From an uncultured Cohaesibacter sp. (GTDB taxonomy: Bacteria > Pseudomonadota > Alphaproteobacteria > Rhizobiales > Cohaesibacteraceae), in NCBI RefSeq assembly GCF_963677725.1, contig NZ_OY782507.1:372001-436000 (forward strand): a stretch of 64,000 nt of DNA, in the 5' to 3' direction. The notes beneath the pieces were generated by a model. It was not told the DNA's origin. It saw nothing but the letters and a program-made list of their open reading frames with translations, and did no database searches. Positions 1 through 8,762 of the stretch are shown in pieces (within the stretch, counting starts at the first letter, position 1; every line of letters starts with the position of its first letter). The position numbers were made by a program, and so were the translations under genes.

Positions 1-828
1 CAACACCTTGGTCAGCAGATGACGGGAGGCATGGACCGGCTCATTGTCGATGTCGTGATAGGCGGGCATGATCGATCCGGCATTGGCCAGCTTTACCGCC
101 ATTTCAAAGGGCAAGAGGAACATATCGTTGAGTTCGCGCCAACCCATATGAACTGGCGCATGGTTGCGTCCACCCTCACTGGCCGAATGGCCCGCATAAT
201 GCTTGAGCGTAGCTAGCAGATCTCGTTTTTCGCCTTGCAGGCCCTTCACATAGTGAGTGGCCATGAGACCACAAAGATACGGGTCTTCGCCGAAGGTTTC
301 CTCTGTGCGGCCCCAGCGGGCATCGCGCGCCACATCCAGAACCGGCGCCAGCCCCTGATGGCATCCCACGGCGCGGGCTTCCTCGCCGATCATCTTGCCA
401 ACCTCTTCAATGAGATCGGGATTCCAGGTGGCACCATAGCTCAGAGATGACGGGAACAGGGTTGCACCCTTGATCATCAGTCCTGAAAGGCACTCTTCAT
501 GTGACATGACCGGGATACCGAGGCGAGTCTCTTCGAGCATGAATTTCTGTAAGGCATTTAGCGCCCGCACACCTTCTGCCGGGTCAATGCTGCGGGTGCC
601 GAGCGGGCGCGTGATCTGGCCGAGCCCTCGGCCCAGCATCTGGCGCAATGTGTTGGCATCGCTCTCACCGGTGAATTGATCGCTGCGGACCTGGTGATCG
701 CCATTTTCATTCAAAAACAACCAGACAGCATGCATCTGGCCGATTTTCTCGTCCAAGGTCATCCGAGACAGAAGGTCGTCTGCGCGCGCGCCTGGGCTGC
801 GGGTCGTGTCTTTATAAAGTACAGTCAT
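1..828 (-). CDS. GH3 family beta-glucosidase/beta-xylosidase (partial, C-terminus off window)
   Basis: Glycoside hydrolase family 3 enzyme, expected to release glucose or xylose from the non-reducing end of short beta-linked oligosaccharides. The first 276 codons are visible and the gene runs off the left edge. Family signs are the N-terminal MTLDEKIGQM stretch, the RTEETFGEDPYL segment and the TLKHYAGHS motif of the GH3 TIM-barrel domain. The catalytic Asp and the C-terminal sandwich domain would lie outside the window, so activity cannot be judged. No signal peptide is seen, which suggests cytoplasmic hydrolysis of imported oligosaccharides. It is the last visible gene of the divergent sugar ABC operon, 26 bp after the ATPase, so it probably processes that transporter's substrate. 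Substrate identity (gluco versus xylo) is not resolved. Confidence 0.9.
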   Translation of the reverse strand, partial: MTVLYKDTTRSPGARADDLLSRMTLDEKIGQMHAVWLFLNENGDHQVRSDQFTGESDANTLRQMLGRGLGQITRPLGTRSIDPAEGVRALNALQKFMLEETRLGIPVMSHEECLSGLMIKGATLFPSSLSYGATWNPDLIEEVGKMIGEEARAVGCHQGLAPVLDVARDARWGRTEETFGEDPYLCGLMATHYVKGLQGEKRDLLATLKHYAGHSASEGGRNHAPVHMGWRELNDMFLLPFEMAVKLANAGSIMPAYHDIDNEPVHASRHLLTKVL

Positions 829-854
829 TGGTCTAACGTCCTTGGATGCGCTCT

Positions 855-2015
855 TCACAGCGACAGGGCATCAAAGCTGGGGGATGTCGGTGCTGGGTTG
901 AGGTGGGTGAATGCATCCCCTGCCTCGTCGAACAGGTGGCAAAGCTCTGGGCTGACATGGAACTTGATCGCCCCGCGCACAGCGACCATCGCTTCGTCCG
1001 AAACCTTGGCGATCATTGGTGCTTGCGCATTCTGGGAGAGATAGAGGAAACTATATTCCCCAAAATTCTCGATCGCTTTCAGTGGGCGCGCGAAGACCTG
1101 TTCCTGCACCTCGTCCTCAACCGGATTCATATGCTCAGGTCGGATTCCGAGTGTGAGTTTCGCACCTATCGGCACATTTCCGGTCGCGACCGGGACAAAC
1201 AGCTCCTCGCCGCTTTCCAATCTGACACGGGCACCATCTTGACATGTTGCAACAAGGGAGACGGGCAGAAAATTCATCGATGGGGACCCAAGAAAACCCG
1301 CCACGAACAGATTTTTGGGCCGATGATAAAGCTCAAGGGGTGTTCCGATCTGGGCAATGGACCCCTTTGTCACCACATCATCCCCTGCCCGCAACAATAC
1401 GATTTTGTCCGCCAATGCCATCGCTTCAGTCTGATCGTGGGTCACATAGATCATGCTGGCTTCGGGGAACTTGCGATGCAGATTGGCAATTTCGGTGCGC
1501 ATATGGACACGCAAGGCGGCGTCGAGGTTCGAAAGTGGTTCATCGAACAGAAAAACCGCTGGCTGGCGCACGATGGCCCTGCCAATGGCAACGCGCTGGC
1601 GCTGACCGCCCGATAATTGCTTTGGTTTGCGCTCCAGAAGGGTTTCGATCTGCAAGATGCGGGCCGCCTCATTGACGCGGGTTTCAATCTCTTCCTTGGG
1701 CGTTTTTGCCTGCTTGAGGCCGAATGCCATATTCTCATAGACCGACATATGCGGATAGAGAGCGTAATTCTGGAATACCATGGCCACCCGGCGCTCTGCA
1801 GGCAGAGCATCATTCATGCGCTGGTTTCCAATTTTCAGCTCGCCCTGTGTCAGTGTCTCGATACCTGCAATCATGCGCAGCAAGGTGGACTTGCCGCAGC
1901 CCGATGGTCCAAGGAAGACGCAGAATTCACCGTCCCCGATTTCCAGATTGATTTCATTAAGGACAGTCGCACGGCCGAACCGTTTTGCTGCATTATCAAG
2001 GTGGATGCTTGTCAT
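855..2015 (-). CDS. Sugar ABC transporter ATP-binding protein (UgpC/MalK type)
   Basis: ATPase of a CUT1-type carbohydrate importer, 386 aa. Walker [10 protein letters not shown] lies near residues 36-44, the signature LSGGQRQRV at about 134-142, Walker B FLFDEP at about 155-160 and the H-loop [12 protein letters not shown] downstream. The C-terminal third is a TOBE/OB-fold regulatory domain typical of MalK and UgpC. I place the start at the ATG at 2015. The open frame continues upstream for 101 codons, but that part has no ABC homology and overlaps the upstream permease. It would energise the two permeases encoded just upstream. Confidence 0.93.
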   Translation of the reverse strand: MTSIHLDNAAKRFGRATVLNEINLEIGDGEFCVFLGPSGCGKSTLLRMIAGIETLTQGELKIGNQRMNDALPAERRVAMVFQNYALYPHMSVYENMAFGLKQAKTPKEEIETRVNEAARILQIETLLERKPKQLSGGQRQRVAIGRAIVRQPAVFLFDEPLSNLDAALRVHMRTEIANLHRKFPEASMIYVTHDQTEAMALADKIVLLRAGDDVVTKGSIAQIGTPLELYHRPKNLFVAGFLGSPSMNFLPVSLVATCQDGARVRLESGEELFVPVATGNVPIGAKLTLGIRPEHMNPVEDEVQEQVFARPLKAIENFGEYSFLYLSQNAQAPMIAKVSDEAMVAVRGAIKFHVSPELCHLFDEAGDAFTHLNPAPTSPSFDALSL

Positions 2016-2104
2016 GACGGGAGGATCCTCTTTGCAGAGTGGTTCTTTTGTTGGTTCTGGCGTGGTGCCGCAGGCGGGATGAGGTGGGTATGTTTCTGCA
2101 TGAC

Positions 2105-2938
2105 TTATCCCTTCAAAGATCCAGCCATCATGCCGTTGACGATCTTTTCCTGACCGATGGCATAGACGATGATCAATGGCAGGGTGCTGAGCGTGACTAC
2201 GGCAAGGATCGCCGGAATATCGGCGGCATATTGCCCTTGAAAATCCCACACTGCGAGTGGCAGGGTTCGCGTGTCTGGCGAACTGGTCAGAACATAGGCA
2301 AAGACAAACTCGTTCCACAGCATGATGCCGTTATAGATGGCAACCGTTGAAATGCCCGGTCCAGAAAGCGGAAAGAAAATCTTGAAAAAGATCTTGAATG
2401 GGCCACAGCCATCAAGGAAGGCAGCTTCTTCCAGCTCTTTGGGCACCTGTCGCATGAATTCGGTAAGAATGAAGACCGAGATCGGCAGGCTGCAAGCCAC
2501 ATAGGGGCCGATGAGAGCGAACATGGTGTCATAGAGGCCCATATTCTTGATCATCAGATAGATGGGCACCAGCGTAACATGCAGCGGCACGATCATGCCC
2601 GCAACAATCAGCCCGAACAGCAGGTTGTTAAAGCGAAATTTCAGCCGCGCCAAGGCGTAGGCAGCCATGGAACTGACAAGCACGATCAGAATGACAGAGA
2701 TGGAAATCACGAATACCGAATTGCGCAGATAGATCAGAAAGGACCCGTTGAGCAACTGGAGGTAATTGTCGAGATTCCATTGCTCGGGCGGCATCCAGAC
2801 CGGATTGGTATAGGTTTCCTGCAGGCTTTTGAAACTGGTGAAAGCCACAAAAATGAAGGGCAAGGTCGTGACCAAAAGCCAAAACAGGCCCAGCACGGGA
2901 AAGGCGATTTTCGAGAGTTTGAACGGGTTCTTTTGCAT
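2105..2938 (-). CDS. Carbohydrate ABC transporter permease (MalG-like)
   Basis: Inner-membrane permease of 277 aa with about six predicted membrane segments. The EAA loop used to dock the ATPase is visible as [20 protein letters not shown]. The N-terminal helix and the short periplasmic stretch with [15 protein letters not shown] match MalG/LacG-type subunits of CUT1 importers. Only 3 bp separate it from the upstream permease gene, so translation is probably coupled. It forms the heterodimeric channel with the product of the gene at 2942-3868. Confidence 0.92.
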   Translation of the reverse strand: MQKNPFKLSKIAFPVLGLFWLLVTTLPFIFVAFTSFKSLQETYTNPVWMPPEQWNLDNYLQLLNGSFLIYLRNSVFVISISVILIVLVSSMAAYALARLKFRFNNLLFGLIVAGMIVPLHVTLVPIYLMIKNMGLYDTMFALIGPYVACSLPISVFILTEFMRQVPKELEEAAFLDGCGPFKIFFKIFFPLSGPGISTVAIYNGIMLWNEFVFAYVLTSSPDTRTLPLAVWDFQGQYAADIPAILAVVTLSTLPLIIVYAIGQEKIVNGMMAGSLKG

Positions 2939-2941
2939 CGC

Positions 2942-3868
2942 TCAGACCTCCGTTTCGAAGCGTTTGGAAAGACGCATGGAGACAGCTGCGATCACGGTGA
3001 TGATGATGAACATCGCTGAAGCAATGGTGCTGCCATAGCCCATCTCAAAGGAGTTGAAGACCGTGTGATACATGTAGGTCGCCATCATTTCCGATGAATG
3101 TTCCGGGCCACCATCCGTCATCACATAGACGAGGTCGAAATAGCGCATGGAGCCGATGACCGCGAGCAGCACCGCTGTGCGGAAGGTGCCTTGCAGATGC
3201 GGCAGCTTCAACCGCCAGAAGATGGTGGACTGGCTGGCCCCGTCCAGATTGGCCGCTTCCACGATCTCCCGGGGGAAGGAAGAAAGGGCTGCGAGAAACA
3301 GCACCATGTAAAATGGCACATTCTGCCAGCAGACAACGGCAATGACCGAGCCCAGGGCAAAATCCGGATCGCCAAGCCAATCCTGCGTCCAGTCATAAAG
3401 TCCAAGCTCTGTGAGAATGGAATTGATGGGACCGAAATTGGGATCAAAGATATTCTTGAACAACACCCCAAGGGCCACACTCGACATGAGCAAAGGGATG
3501 AAATAGAGGATCTTGAGAATCCGGGATCCCTTTGCCGCCTCGTCCAAAACCACCGCCAACACGACCGCGATGGGCAACTGGATCAGCACGGAGAAGACAG
3601 CCAGATAGATGTTATTCAAAGCCGATTGCCAGAAGACGGAGTCCGATAACAACCTCTCCCAATTGTCCAAGCCATTGAAGCGCGCGCCATCACCCAGCCC
3701 GTTCCAGTCAAGAAACGAGAGCTGAAAGCTGTAGATCAACGGGTAGAGGAGGAAAATCACCAGGAGGATGATTGCCGGAGCAAGGAAGACAATCGGAGCC
3801 AGCATTTGCGCTCGCCGATAGGACTGCCTTGAATGAAGTGTCATGGATTGCTGAGATCCACCAGACAT
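2942..3868 (-). CDS. Carbohydrate ABC transporter permease (MalF-like)
   Basis: Inner-membrane permease, 308 aa from the ATG at 3868, with an N-terminal hydrophobic helix ([20 protein letters not shown]) and further membrane segments. The EAA loop reads [20 protein letters not shown]. The open frame also has an ATG nine codons upstream at 3895. I prefer 3868 because it has a purine-rich GAAGGG about 9 nt upstream and because 3895 directly abuts a strong hairpin (3896-3927). It pairs with the MalG-like subunit downstream and receives substrate from the binding protein at 3970-5262. Confidence 0.9.
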   Translation of the reverse strand: MSGGSQQSMTLHSRQSYRRAQMLAPIVFLAPAIILLVIFLLYPLIYSFQLSFLDWNGLGDGARFNGLDNWERLLSDSVFWQSALNNIYLAVFSVLIQLPIAVVLAVVLDEAAKGSRILKILYFIPLLMSSVALGVLFKNIFDPNFGPINSILTELGLYDWTQDWLGDPDFALGSVIAVVCWQNVPFYMVLFLAALSSFPREIVEAANLDGASQSTIFWRLKLPHLQGTFRTAVLLAVIGSMRYFDLVYVMTDGGPEHSSEMMATYMYHTVFNSFEMGYGSTIASAMFIIITVIAAVSMRLSKRFETEV

Positions 3869-3895
3869 GAGGAATATCCCTTCATTTGGCCGCAC

Positions 3896-3927
3896 CCGGC
3901 CGTTGCCCCTGTTAAGGCAGCGGCCGG
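3896..3927 (-). promoter_or_regulatory. Intercistronic hairpin between binding protein and permease genes
   Basis: Twelve-base arms (3896-3907 and 3916-3927) pair with one G-T wobble around an 8-nt loop. There is no T-tract. In binding-protein operons such a structure commonly protects the upstream message and lowers downstream expression. That role is inferred here. Confidence 0.55.
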
Positions 3928-3969
3928 AAAGATCGATCAGAATGTCGACGGATTATCTCTCAAAAGAGA

Positions 3970-5262
3970 TCATTTGCCAGCAAGCTCTTTGGCCGCGGCT
4001 TCCATCTTGGCGGCAGCTTCTTCCGGTGTGATAGACAGACCAAGCAACTGTTGGGTCGTGTCTTTGTGGATCTCGGCCAAGGATGGCGCCAGTTCCTGAT
4101 CATACCAGAGCTGGATGCTCGGAGCCTTGGCAACAGCCTCCATCACGTCAGACAGATAAGGATCCTCGACCTTGGCATTTTTGATGGGCAGGATCTTGTT
4201 GTCTTCCATCTTCAGCTTGGCTGCTTTGTCGTCGGTCGAATATTTCAGGAATTCGAACGCTTTATCCTGATAAGGGCACGCAGAGTTGATGGAGATATAG
4301 TTGTCGCCCATGGTGCCGATGGCATTGTTCGGATCGCCCTTGCCCCCTTCCACTGCCGGGAAGGTGAAGAAACCAACATTTTTGGCAAATTCGGGATTTT
4401 CATTCTCGATTGAGCCGAATTCCCAGCTGCCCATCAACTCCATTGCGGCACGACCGGAATAGAGCAGACGACGCGAACCGCCGATATCGTAGTCGAGCCC
4501 GTTATAGCCACGGGCAAAACCGCCAGCCTTGACCAGATCCTGCAGCAACTTGCCTGCCTTGATGAAGGCTGGATCCTCAAAGGAACCACCCGGCTCACGG
4601 TCTGCCGCTTTCTGGAAGACGTCCGGCCCGCCAATGCGATCAGCCAGATAAACGAAGAACATCGAGCCGGGCCATTTTGCCTTGTTGGCCAGAGCAAATG
4701 GAGCGATCTTGTGCTCGTTGAGCGTTTTGACCACATCCATCAGCTCTGACCAGGTCTTGGGAGGCGTGATGTCGTATTTCTCGAAGATTGCCTTGTTATA
4801 GATGATCACCGCCACTGCGGTGCCCATGACCGGCAGGCCGTAGATTTCGCCGTTATATTTGGCGGGCGAGAAGCTGGCCGGCAGGAACCGATCGGCGAAT
4901 TCCTTGTTCTTTTCCAGATATGGCGTCAGGTTGGTTACGCTGCCCGCCTTGATATATTCACGCAGAGGTCCTCCGCCCCAGCTGGTGAAGACACAAGGGG
5001 CTTCGTTTGCGCCGAACGCGATTTTCAGCTTGGTTTTGTAAGCATCATTCGCGATGTGTGAATCTTCCACCTTGAAGCCGGGATTGGCCGCTTCAAAACG
5101 GTCGGCTGCGTCACGAATTGTTGCGACCGTGCGTTCCTGAGTTTGCAAATCCCATGATGTAATGACTTTTGCGTCGTCCGCCGATGCGCTCAATGGCAAC
5201 AGGCCTGCCATGGCAACACCACACAGCAGACCGGCAATGCGACTTGAAAATTGTTGCTGCAT
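3970..5262 (-). CDS. Sugar ABC transporter substrate-binding protein
   Basis: Periplasmic solute-binding protein of 430 aa, family 1 (MalE-like). The N-terminus carries a Sec signal peptide (hydrophobic core [20 protein letters not shown] with an Ala-rich cleavage region near residue 28). The mature part shows the usual two-lobe pattern, including [20 protein letters not shown] and a [11 protein letters not shown] segment. It is the first gene of the operon, with a perfect operator-like palindrome 66 bp upstream of the start. With a GH3 glycosidase in the same operon, a beta-linked oligosaccharide is the likely ligand. The exact sugar is not deducible from sequence alone. Confidence 0.92.
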   Translation of the reverse strand: MQQQFSSRIAGLLCGVAMAGLLPLSASADDAKVITSWDLQTQERTVATIRDAADRFEAANPGFKVEDSHIANDAYKTKLKIAFGANEAPCVFTSWGGGPLREYIKAGSVTNLTPYLEKNKEFADRFLPASFSPAKYNGEIYGLPVMGTAVAVIIYNKAIFEKYDITPPKTWSELMDVVKTLNEHKIAPFALANKAKWPGSMFFVYLADRIGGPDVFQKAADREPGGSFEDPAFIKAGKLLQDLVKAGGFARGYNGLDYDIGGSRRLLYSGRAAMELMGSWEFGSIENENPEFAKNVGFFTFPAVEGGKGDPNNAIGTMGDNYISINSACPYQDKAFEFLKYSTDDKAAKLKMEDNKILPIKNAKVEDPYLSDVMEAVAKAPSIQLWYDQELAPSLAEIHKDTTQQLLGLSITPEEAAAKMEAAAKELAGK

Positions 5263-5327
5263 ACTTCCCTCCCTAAATTCAAGCCCTGATCAGATCGGAG
5301 GCTTGATCATTCAATCTTACAGGTGAT

Positions 5328-5343
5328 ACGTTACCGGTAACGT
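5328..5343. promoter_or_regulatory. LacI-type operator (perfect 16-bp palindrome)
   Basis: ACGTTACCGGTAACGT is a perfect dyad with a central CG, the usual form of LacI/GalR-family operators. It lies 66 bp upstream of the binding-protein start and in the intergenic region shared with the LacI-type gene, so it is the best candidate site for repression of the sugar operon. Confidence 0.75.
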
Positions 5344-5543
5344 TGCATCGTGTCAATAAACTTGAAAAGGTCGTAAAAGGCTGTATGAAGATCAATCTGA
5401 GCGGTAGAAGCGCAGTTTTCCGCCATTGCAGGCGATAATCAGCGACCTGACAGAAAAATTTTGTACGAAAGGTGAAGAGTTATCTGTCTGTCCGCCTCTG
5501 AGATGTTAACTTTGTGAGCATAAAGCTGCCTATCCGGGAAGAC

Positions 5544-5564
5544 TGATACGTTACACGATAGCGT
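5544..5564. promoter_or_regulatory. Second, weaker LacI-type half-site pair
   Basis: The 11-mer TGATACGTTAC is shared exactly with the perfect operator (5324-5334) and is followed by TAGCGT, an imperfect second arm with spacing one base longer. Its place about 50-70 bp before the regulator's ATG suggests autoregulation. The weak second arm makes this less certain. Confidence 0.45.
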
Positions 5565-5616
5565 TATGCGATGATCAACTTGCCAATTCAGGCTAACCAA
5601 ACGGTTGCGAGTGAAG

Positions 5617-6621
5617 ATGCCAAAACCCACCCTTGCCGATATTGCAAAAGTTGCAGGCGTTTCCCGCATGACGGCCTCTCGTGCGCTCAATGACAAGCCG
5701 GGCGTGTCTGACAAGACGCGAGAAAACATTCAGAGCATTGCGAGTGAAATGGGCTATGTAGCCAACCCACTGGCGCAGAAGCTCTCCAACGGGCGCACAC
5801 ATATCATTGGCGTAGTGGCACAGTTGCACACCTCCTATACTGGCGAGATGGTCATGGGTATCGGCACCACCATCAGGGGTGCGGGCTATGAGATGCTGGT
5901 CTATTCCCTGCCCGACAATGACACCCAGCCACCTTCCAGCGTTATCAATCTTCTCGAACAGGTTGCGGACGGAATCATCGTGTTGCTGCCTTACGAGGCT
6001 GACTATCTGCAAAAGCTGTGCGATGCGTCTTTGCCGGTGGTTACGGTGGAATCCGTTTTCGACGAACCCACTTTCCCCGCCGTTATCACCGATGGATATC
6101 AGGGCGGGCGGCAAGCGATGATCCATTTGATCGAACTGGGCCATAAACGCATCGGCTTCATCACCGGCAATCTCAAGCTGCTGTCCGCGCGCAGTCGCTT
6201 GAAGGCCTATCAGGATATGGTTGCCCAGTATGATCTGGATGCTGACCCTGCCCTGATTTGCGAGGGGGACTATATGCAGTTGGGGGGCTATGACGCCGCT
6301 AAGCGGCTGCTGGCGCTCAAAGACCGGCCAACGGCTATTTTCGCTTCCAACGATGTCAGTGCGTTTGGCGCCATGTCAGCCATTCGCGAGGCTGGTTTGT
6401 CGGTGCCTGAAGATATCTCCCTTGTCGGCTTTGACGATATTGACCTTTCTGAACAAATGCATCCGGCCCTTACCACTGTGCATCAGCCATTGCAGCAAAT
6501 GGGCCGGTCCGCGGTGAACATGCTGATGGCGATGATTGCTGGTCTGGATGTTCCGTTCAACCAGATTACACTGCCGACGGAGCTGGTCATTCGGGATTCA
6601 ACGCGCCAACTCGGCACATAG
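5617..6621 (+). CDS. LacI family transcriptional regulator
   Basis: Repressor of 334 aa. Residues 1-55 are a LacI helix-turn-helix with hinge ([20 protein letters not shown], then the [12 protein letters not shown] hinge region). The rest is a periplasmic-binding-protein-like sensor domain with [14 protein letters not shown] and [19 protein letters not shown]. The ATG at 5617 is chosen because the HTH begins four residues later; in-frame TTG and GTG codons exist at 5605 and 5611. It is divergent from the sugar ABC-GH3 operon and probably represses it until the sugar binds. No clear terminator follows, and the 258 bp to the next gene show nothing I can identify. Confidence 0.93.
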   Translation: MPKPTLADIAKVAGVSRMTASRALNDKPGVSDKTRENIQSIASEMGYVANPLAQKLSNGRTHIIGVVAQLHTSYTGEMVMGIGTTIRGAGYEMLVYSLPDNDTQPPSSVINLLEQVADGIIVLLPYEADYLQKLCDASLPVVTVESVFDEPTFPAVITDGYQGGRQAMIHLIELGHKRIGFITGNLKLLSARSRLKAYQDMVAQYDLDADPALICEGDYMQLGGYDAAKRLLALKDRPTAIFASNDVSAFGAMSAIREAGLSVPEDISLVGFDDIDLSEQMHPALTTVHQPLQQMGRSAVNMLMAMIAGLDVPFNQITLPTELVIRDSTRQLGT

Positions 6622-6879
6622 AACCGCCCATTGCGATTGGTGTGATCTGCCATTGATCGGGACCAGACAAAGAGACATCGCCCGCGTGATTGATATGATT
6701 TTTTTTGACTGGTGGGTGTGTTTGGACTTGATCGGAAACTTCCGCCAGGTCTTGCCCAGCATACTGGTCGGAGCCGTCTTTGAAGGAATGTTGCACCGGC
6801 ATTGCAGGGCGTTCATTGACCGTCATGGGCCCAAGGATCCCAAAGAGCTGGTTCTCAAGCGTCCCTAGAGGCCACAGGA

Positions 6880-7440
6880 TCAAGGGGCTTTGATACGATG
6901 CGGGTAGTGAATGGTGTTGTGAAAGCGTGACGGCTGGTCCAACGGGTTGCGGTAACCATGGGGTTGGTCCGCTTGAAAACGTAGGGCCTGATTGCGCTCG
7001 ACGCGGATCCATTCATCCCCCACCAAAATATCCACCGCACCCTCGACTACAAAAATGTCTTCCATCACCCCGTCATCATGGGCATCCGACACATGCTCCC
7101 AGTGGGCGGGTAAATCATGCAGGAAAACTTCGCACCCTGTGTTGGGATCGAACGGAAACAGCGCGCGGAATGGGGGGCCGTCGACAATCTGATGGTGGCT
7201 TTTTTCGTCAGAAGGTCCACTGGCGGCGACGGCACCCGGGGCGCTGATCAATGCGGTTAGCGGCAGGCGAAGGCCTCGGCAGATCTTCCAAAGCGTTGCC
7301 AATGTCGGGCTGCTTTCTCCACGCTCGATTTGCCCCAGCATAGCCTTGCTGACACCGGTCAGTTCAGATGCCCGGGACAGGCTCAATCCGCCATCATTGC
7401 GTACCTGCTTGAGATTGTGACCGATCCATTCTTCGGACAT
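6880..7440 (-). CDS. XRE-cupin transcriptional regulator (YdcN-like)
   Basis: Regulator of 186 aa. An N-terminal XRE helix-turn-helix (LSLSRASELTGVSKAMLGQI, about residues 18-37) is followed by a small beta-barrel cupin domain at about 105-180. The cupin keeps EDIFVVEGAVDILVGDEW but its His-rich metal site looks reduced. The frame extends further upstream, but the ATG at 7440 is used because the HTH starts shortly after it and the upstream part overlaps the operator. It is divergent from a BenE-type transporter. The same pairing (ydcN with ydcO) is known in Escherichia coli, which supports a local regulator role. Its ligand is unknown. Confidence 0.88.
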   Translation of the reverse strand: MSEEWIGHNLKQVRNDGGLSLSRASELTGVSKAMLGQIERGESSPTLATLWKICRGLRLPLTALISAPGAVAASGPSDEKSHHQIVDGPPFRALFPFDPNTGCEVFLHDLPAHWEHVSDAHDDGVMEDIFVVEGAVDILVGDEWIRVERNQALRFQADQPHGYRNPLDQPSRFHNTIHYPHRIKAP

Positions 7441-7470
7441 GAGACACCTGCGCGGCTTTTCTTGATTATA

Positions 7471-7512
7471 GACTTGTGCGTTATAGCGCACATACGTTAT
7501 AACGCACAAGTC
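7471..7512. promoter_or_regulatory. Double operator between XRE-cupin gene and benE-type gene
   Basis: Two overlapping dyads lie in the intergenic region. One is TGTGCGTTATAGCGCACA (7475-7492, 8 of 9 positions symmetric). The second is centred 16 bp away on CGTTATAACG. The outermost arms GACTTGTGCGTTAT (7471-7484) and its complement (7499-7512) form a perfect 14-bp inverted repeat. The position between divergent genes fits binding by the XRE-cupin protein. Confidence 0.7.
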
Positions 7513-7542
7513 CCTTCCAATTCCTTCTTAATAGAGCGCACC

Positions 7543-8691
7543 ATGACGTCCTTCAAGCTTTCTCACATCACAGCGGGCTTTATCGCCGTTCTCGTTGGCT
7601 ATACCAGTTCTGTTGCCATCATCTTTCAGGCGGCGCATCAATTGGGCACGTCCGAAGCGCAAGCCAATAGCTGGATGCTGATGTTGGGGATAGGAACGGG
7701 CCTTTCAACCCTGTTCTTGTCGTTCAAGTTCAAGATGCCGATCTTGACCGCTTGGTCGACGCCGGGTGCGGCGCTGATCGCGCTTAGTTCCGGCATCACG
7801 CTTGCCGAAGCGACCGGTGCCTTTTTGTTTTGCGCGGCCTTGCTGGTCATAACGGGTTTGAGCGGATTGTTCGACAAGCTCGCGCGCCTCATTCCTGACA
7901 GCCTTGCCAATGCGATGCTTGCCGGCATTCTCTTTTCGTTTGGAATGAAACTTTTCCCTTCGGTTGAAAGTGACCCTCCCCTCGTTTGTCTGATGGTCCT
8001 TGCCTATCTTTGTATGAAACGTTTCGCGCCGCGCTATGCGATCGTGGTGGTCCTGTTTGTCGGGATTGCCTATGTCGCTTTAAGTGGCGGTTTCCAAGGG
8101 GCGGAGATTGCCTTCACACTTGCCACGCCTGTCTTTGTCATGCCTGATTTTTCGCTCTCCGCAATCGTTGGTTTGGGTATACCACTCTATCTGGTGACCA
8201 TGAGTTCGCAGAATATGCCTGGCGTTGTCACGCTTCGGGCCGATGGCTACAAACCCGAAGTTGGACACACAATCACCGTTACCGGCTTGATCAGCCTGCT
8301 ATTTGCTCCCTTCGGTGGCTTTACATTTAACCTTGCCGCTATCACGGCCGCCATTTGTACCGGACCGGACGCAGACGAGGACAAGGAAACCCGCTACAAG
8401 GCAGCCTTGTTTGCTGGCCTCTTCTATCTGCTGGTGGGCATTTTGGGAGCAACTGTCATCGGCTTGTTTGCGGTCCTTCCCAAGGCTTTTGTCTTTGCCA
8501 TCGCGGCGCTGGCATTGCTTGGGACAATCGGAAACAGCCTTGCTGCGTCCCTCTATTCCTCTCACGACAGAGAGGCCGCTCTGATCACCTTCATGACGAC
8601 CGTCAGCGGTGTAAGCTTGTTTGGCATAGGCGCACCATTCTGGGCCTTGATGGTTGGCTTGGTGGTGCGCACGGCGTTGCCCAAAGCTTGA
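7543..8691 (+). CDS. benE: BenE family inner-membrane transporter (YdcO-like)
   Basis: Polytopic membrane protein of 382 aa, close to the usual 390 aa of the benzoate/H+ symporter family. The N-terminal SHITAGFIAVLVGYTSSVAII segment and the ILTAWSTPGAALIAL motif are family hallmarks, as is the NMPGVVTLRADGYKP region. About twelve hydrophobic segments are visible. The ATG at 7543 fits the family start; the open frame continues upstream through the operator and is not coding there. No benzoate catabolic genes are nearby, so benzoate itself is not assured as the substrate. Expression is probably governed by the divergent XRE-cupin regulator. Confidence 0.9.
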   Translation: MTSFKLSHITAGFIAVLVGYTSSVAIIFQAAHQLGTSEAQANSWMLMLGIGTGLSTLFLSFKFKMPILTAWSTPGAALIALSSGITLAEATGAFLFCAALLVITGLSGLFDKLARLIPDSLANAMLAGILFSFGMKLFPSVESDPPLVCLMVLAYLCMKRFAPRYAIVVVLFVGIAYVALSGGFQGAEIAFTLATPVFVMPDFSLSAIVGLGIPLYLVTMSSQNMPGVVTLRADGYKPEVGHTITVTGLISLLFAPFGGFTFNLAAITAAICTGPDADEDKETRYKAALFAGLFYLLVGILGATVIGLFAVLPKAFVFAIAALALLGTIGNSLAASLYSSHDREAALITFMTTVSGVSLFGIGAPFWALMVGLVVRTALPKA

Positions 8692-8700
8692 CCTGAACAA

Positions 8701-8727
8701 AAATGGCGGATCATGGGTCCGCCATTT
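8701..8727. terminator. Bidirectional intrinsic terminator
   Basis: A perfect 10-bp stem (AAATGGCGGA with its complement) around a 7-nt loop lies between convergent genes. Flanking A and T runs allow use from both sides. Confidence 0.75.
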
Positions 8728-8762
8728 CCGATTTTGATTTGTAGGGGCAAGACGAAGCGCCT

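Noticed and set aside
4883-4907. GGAAC inside the sugar-binding protein gene
   Set aside because: The -10 position reads TGTT and the site is within a coding region with no gene to drive.
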